DNA of 38,684 bases, from contig JAGVGK010000007.1 in assembly GCA_020057185.1 (NCBI GenBank), positions 1 through 38,684 on the forward strand, written 5' to 3'. This document shows, in pieces, positions 37,375 through 38,684 of this stretch. Numbering within the stretch: position 1 is the stretch's first letter; each line of letters begins with the position of its first letter. Below the pieces are notes generated by a model. It saw only the letters and a list, made by a program, of their open reading frames with translations. It made no database searches and was not told where the DNA came from. The position numbers were made by a program, and so were the translations under genes. Source of the stretch: Minisyncoccota bacterium (GTDB lineage: Bacteria; Patescibacteriota; Minisyncoccia; Phycocordibacterales; JACOZG01).

Positions 37375-38502
37375 TTATTTTATAATCTGCCGATAATTAT
37401 CTTTAGTCACCAGTTGAATCGAACTACTCGGATACAATTCCCCAAATAAAGCCGGGGGGGTGTATCGGTGGTCACTCCATTTACATTCAAAACCAGTTAA
37501 GCGCCCACCGGCTTCTTCTAAATAATCAATCTCGGCCCCCGCATAGGAACGCCAAAAATAATTATTGACCGAACGACGAAGGTTGGAATTGTATTTTACT
37601 TTTTCAACAATACAGAAATTTTCCCAGAGCGCGCCAACATCGCTTCGAGTATCGAGTGGATTGTAATTACGGATGACACTATTCCTAATTCCCAAATCGT
37701 AGAAATAAACTTTAAACTTTTTAGCAATTTCCTTGCGCGGGTTGCGCGAGAGGGCACCGAGTCGAAAGGTCACGAAAGATTGCTCCAGCAGATCCAAGTA
37801 ACGAGCCACGGTGGGTAAACTCGTCCCGAGCAGTCGTGCTAATTCGTTAAGCGACACTTCCGACCCGACTTGCAGGGCCAGGGCTTTCACTAGATCAGTC
37901 ACGATTCGCGGCTTGCGCACATTCTCAAGTTGCAGAATATCTTTATAGAGATAAGTGCTCGCGACCATATCCAGCTCCTCGATCATCTCTTTTTCCGTTT
38001 TCCCAATCACCGACGGATAGTGGCCAAACCGCAGACTAGTTTCTAAGCGCCCATCGAGTTCGGCCGGACTATGCGCCTGCTCGAGTTCAGAGAGTGACAG
38101 CGGGAGCAAGAGATATTGTCTCACCCGACCAGTCATTGGTTCAGAAATTTTTTGAGCGAGGTCGAAACTCGAAGAACCAGTGGCGATGATTTGGACATTC
38201 GAAAATTCGTCAGCCATAATCTTCAGGGTCTGACCAATGTTGGAAATTGTTTGAGCTTCATCGAGAACGATCACTCGCTTGTCAGTGCCGATAATATCGC
38301 GAATTTTTTGCGCCGAGGTCGTCGTTAATTTCTCACGATTTTCCTGGAGTTCGCAATTTATGTATTGACCATCGGGATGATACTTTAACAATTCTTTCGA
38401 CAAAAAAGTTTTGCCCGCTCGGCGCGGACCGTAAATGATTATCACCTTGCCCTTGAAAAGGTTCTCTTCAATATCCGCTTCAATTGCTCGCTTAAAGTTC
38501 AT
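37375..38502 (-). CDS. AAA ATPase with DUF4143-type C-terminus
   Basis: GKVIIIYGPRRAGKTFLSKELLKYHPDG...RVIVLDEAQTISNIGQTLKIMADEF...IIATGSSSFDLAQKISEPMTGR...LWENFCIVEKV...FECKW. Confidence 0.92.
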   Translation of the reverse strand: MNFKRAIEADIEENLFKGKVIIIYGPRRAGKTFLSKELLKYHPDGQYINCELQENREKLTTTSAQKIRDIIGTDKRVIVLDEAQTISNIGQTLKIMADEFSNVQIIATGSSSFDLAQKISEPMTGRVRQYLLLPLSLSELEQAHSPAELDGRLETSLRFGHYPSVIGKTEKEMIEELDMVASTYLYKDILQLENVRKPRIVTDLVKALALQVGSEVSLNELARLLGTSLPTVARYLDLLEQSFVTFRLGALSRNPRKEIAKKFKVYFYDLGIRNSVIRNYNPLDTRSDVGALWENFCIVEKVKYNSNLRRSVNNYFWRSYAGAEIDYLEEAGGRLTGFECKWSDHRYTPPALFGELYPSSSIQLVTKDNYRQIIK

Positions 38503-38611
38503 ATTTTAGACCTAATTTTAGAACCATACTTCACATATTAGCACCAATTTTACCAACTACAAGTGGATAACAAATTGTCACCAAATGAGGTTTAATGCTC
38601 CTTTTGGGTGC

Positions 38612-38684
38612 TTAGAGTCCGAGGTAGCCTTTGATGATTTTAGTCCGACGATTTTTGTTTAAACCGCGATGAATATTGATGTGC
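38612..38684 (-). CDS. Possible C-terminal end of a CDS continuing beyond the window
   Basis: Open minus frame ...HINIHRGLNKNRRTKIIKGYLGL* to the window edge; too short to identify. Confidence 0.25.
   Translation of the reverse strand, partial: HINIHRGLNKNRRTKIIKGYLGL

Overview
Bacterial chromosomal window that looks like a Candidate Phyla Radiation / Patescibacteria genome (inference from gene content and style). Features seen: a minus-strand S10/spc segment (tuf-rpsJ-rplC-rplD-rplW-rplB-[insert]-rpsS-rplV-rpsC-rplP-rpsQ-rplN), a str segment (rpsL-rpsG-fusA), comEC split into two ORFs, recJ, pgk-tpiA, pyruvoyl-dependent arginine decarboxylase, a very large secreted FN3/dockerin/glycosidase-like protein, and a type IV pilus-like block (pilB, pilC, two prepilin-like proteins, a PilX-like protein). 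The most notable locus is a diversity-generating retroelement (DGR) at about 26.1-29.5 kb. It has a template repeat (27611-27742) and a variable repeat (28123-28254) in the 3' end of a target gene. By hand alignment, all 13 mismatches fall at adenines of the minus-strand template and none at other bases. The DGR is unusual in several ways. Its reverse transcriptase is split by a (GA)15 microsatellite, suggesting phase variation, recent inactivation or an assembly error. Its Avd gene is inverted relative to RT/TR/target and its start codon overlaps the RT start (CATG). The target has a near-consensus promoter and a structured leader. The cassette is flanked by a 25-bp near-perfect direct repeat containing the promoter and start of the neighbouring gene. 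Other observations: a decayed RelE/ParE-type toxin-antitoxin relic inside the S10 operon, palindromic REP-like elements in frame inside rplC, fusA, rpmB and possibly comEC and recJ, and a RAYT transposase bracketed by identical 31-bp REP-like repeats. No tRNA, rRNA or CRISPR array was recognised. All family calls are from reading the protein sequences; no database search was run.
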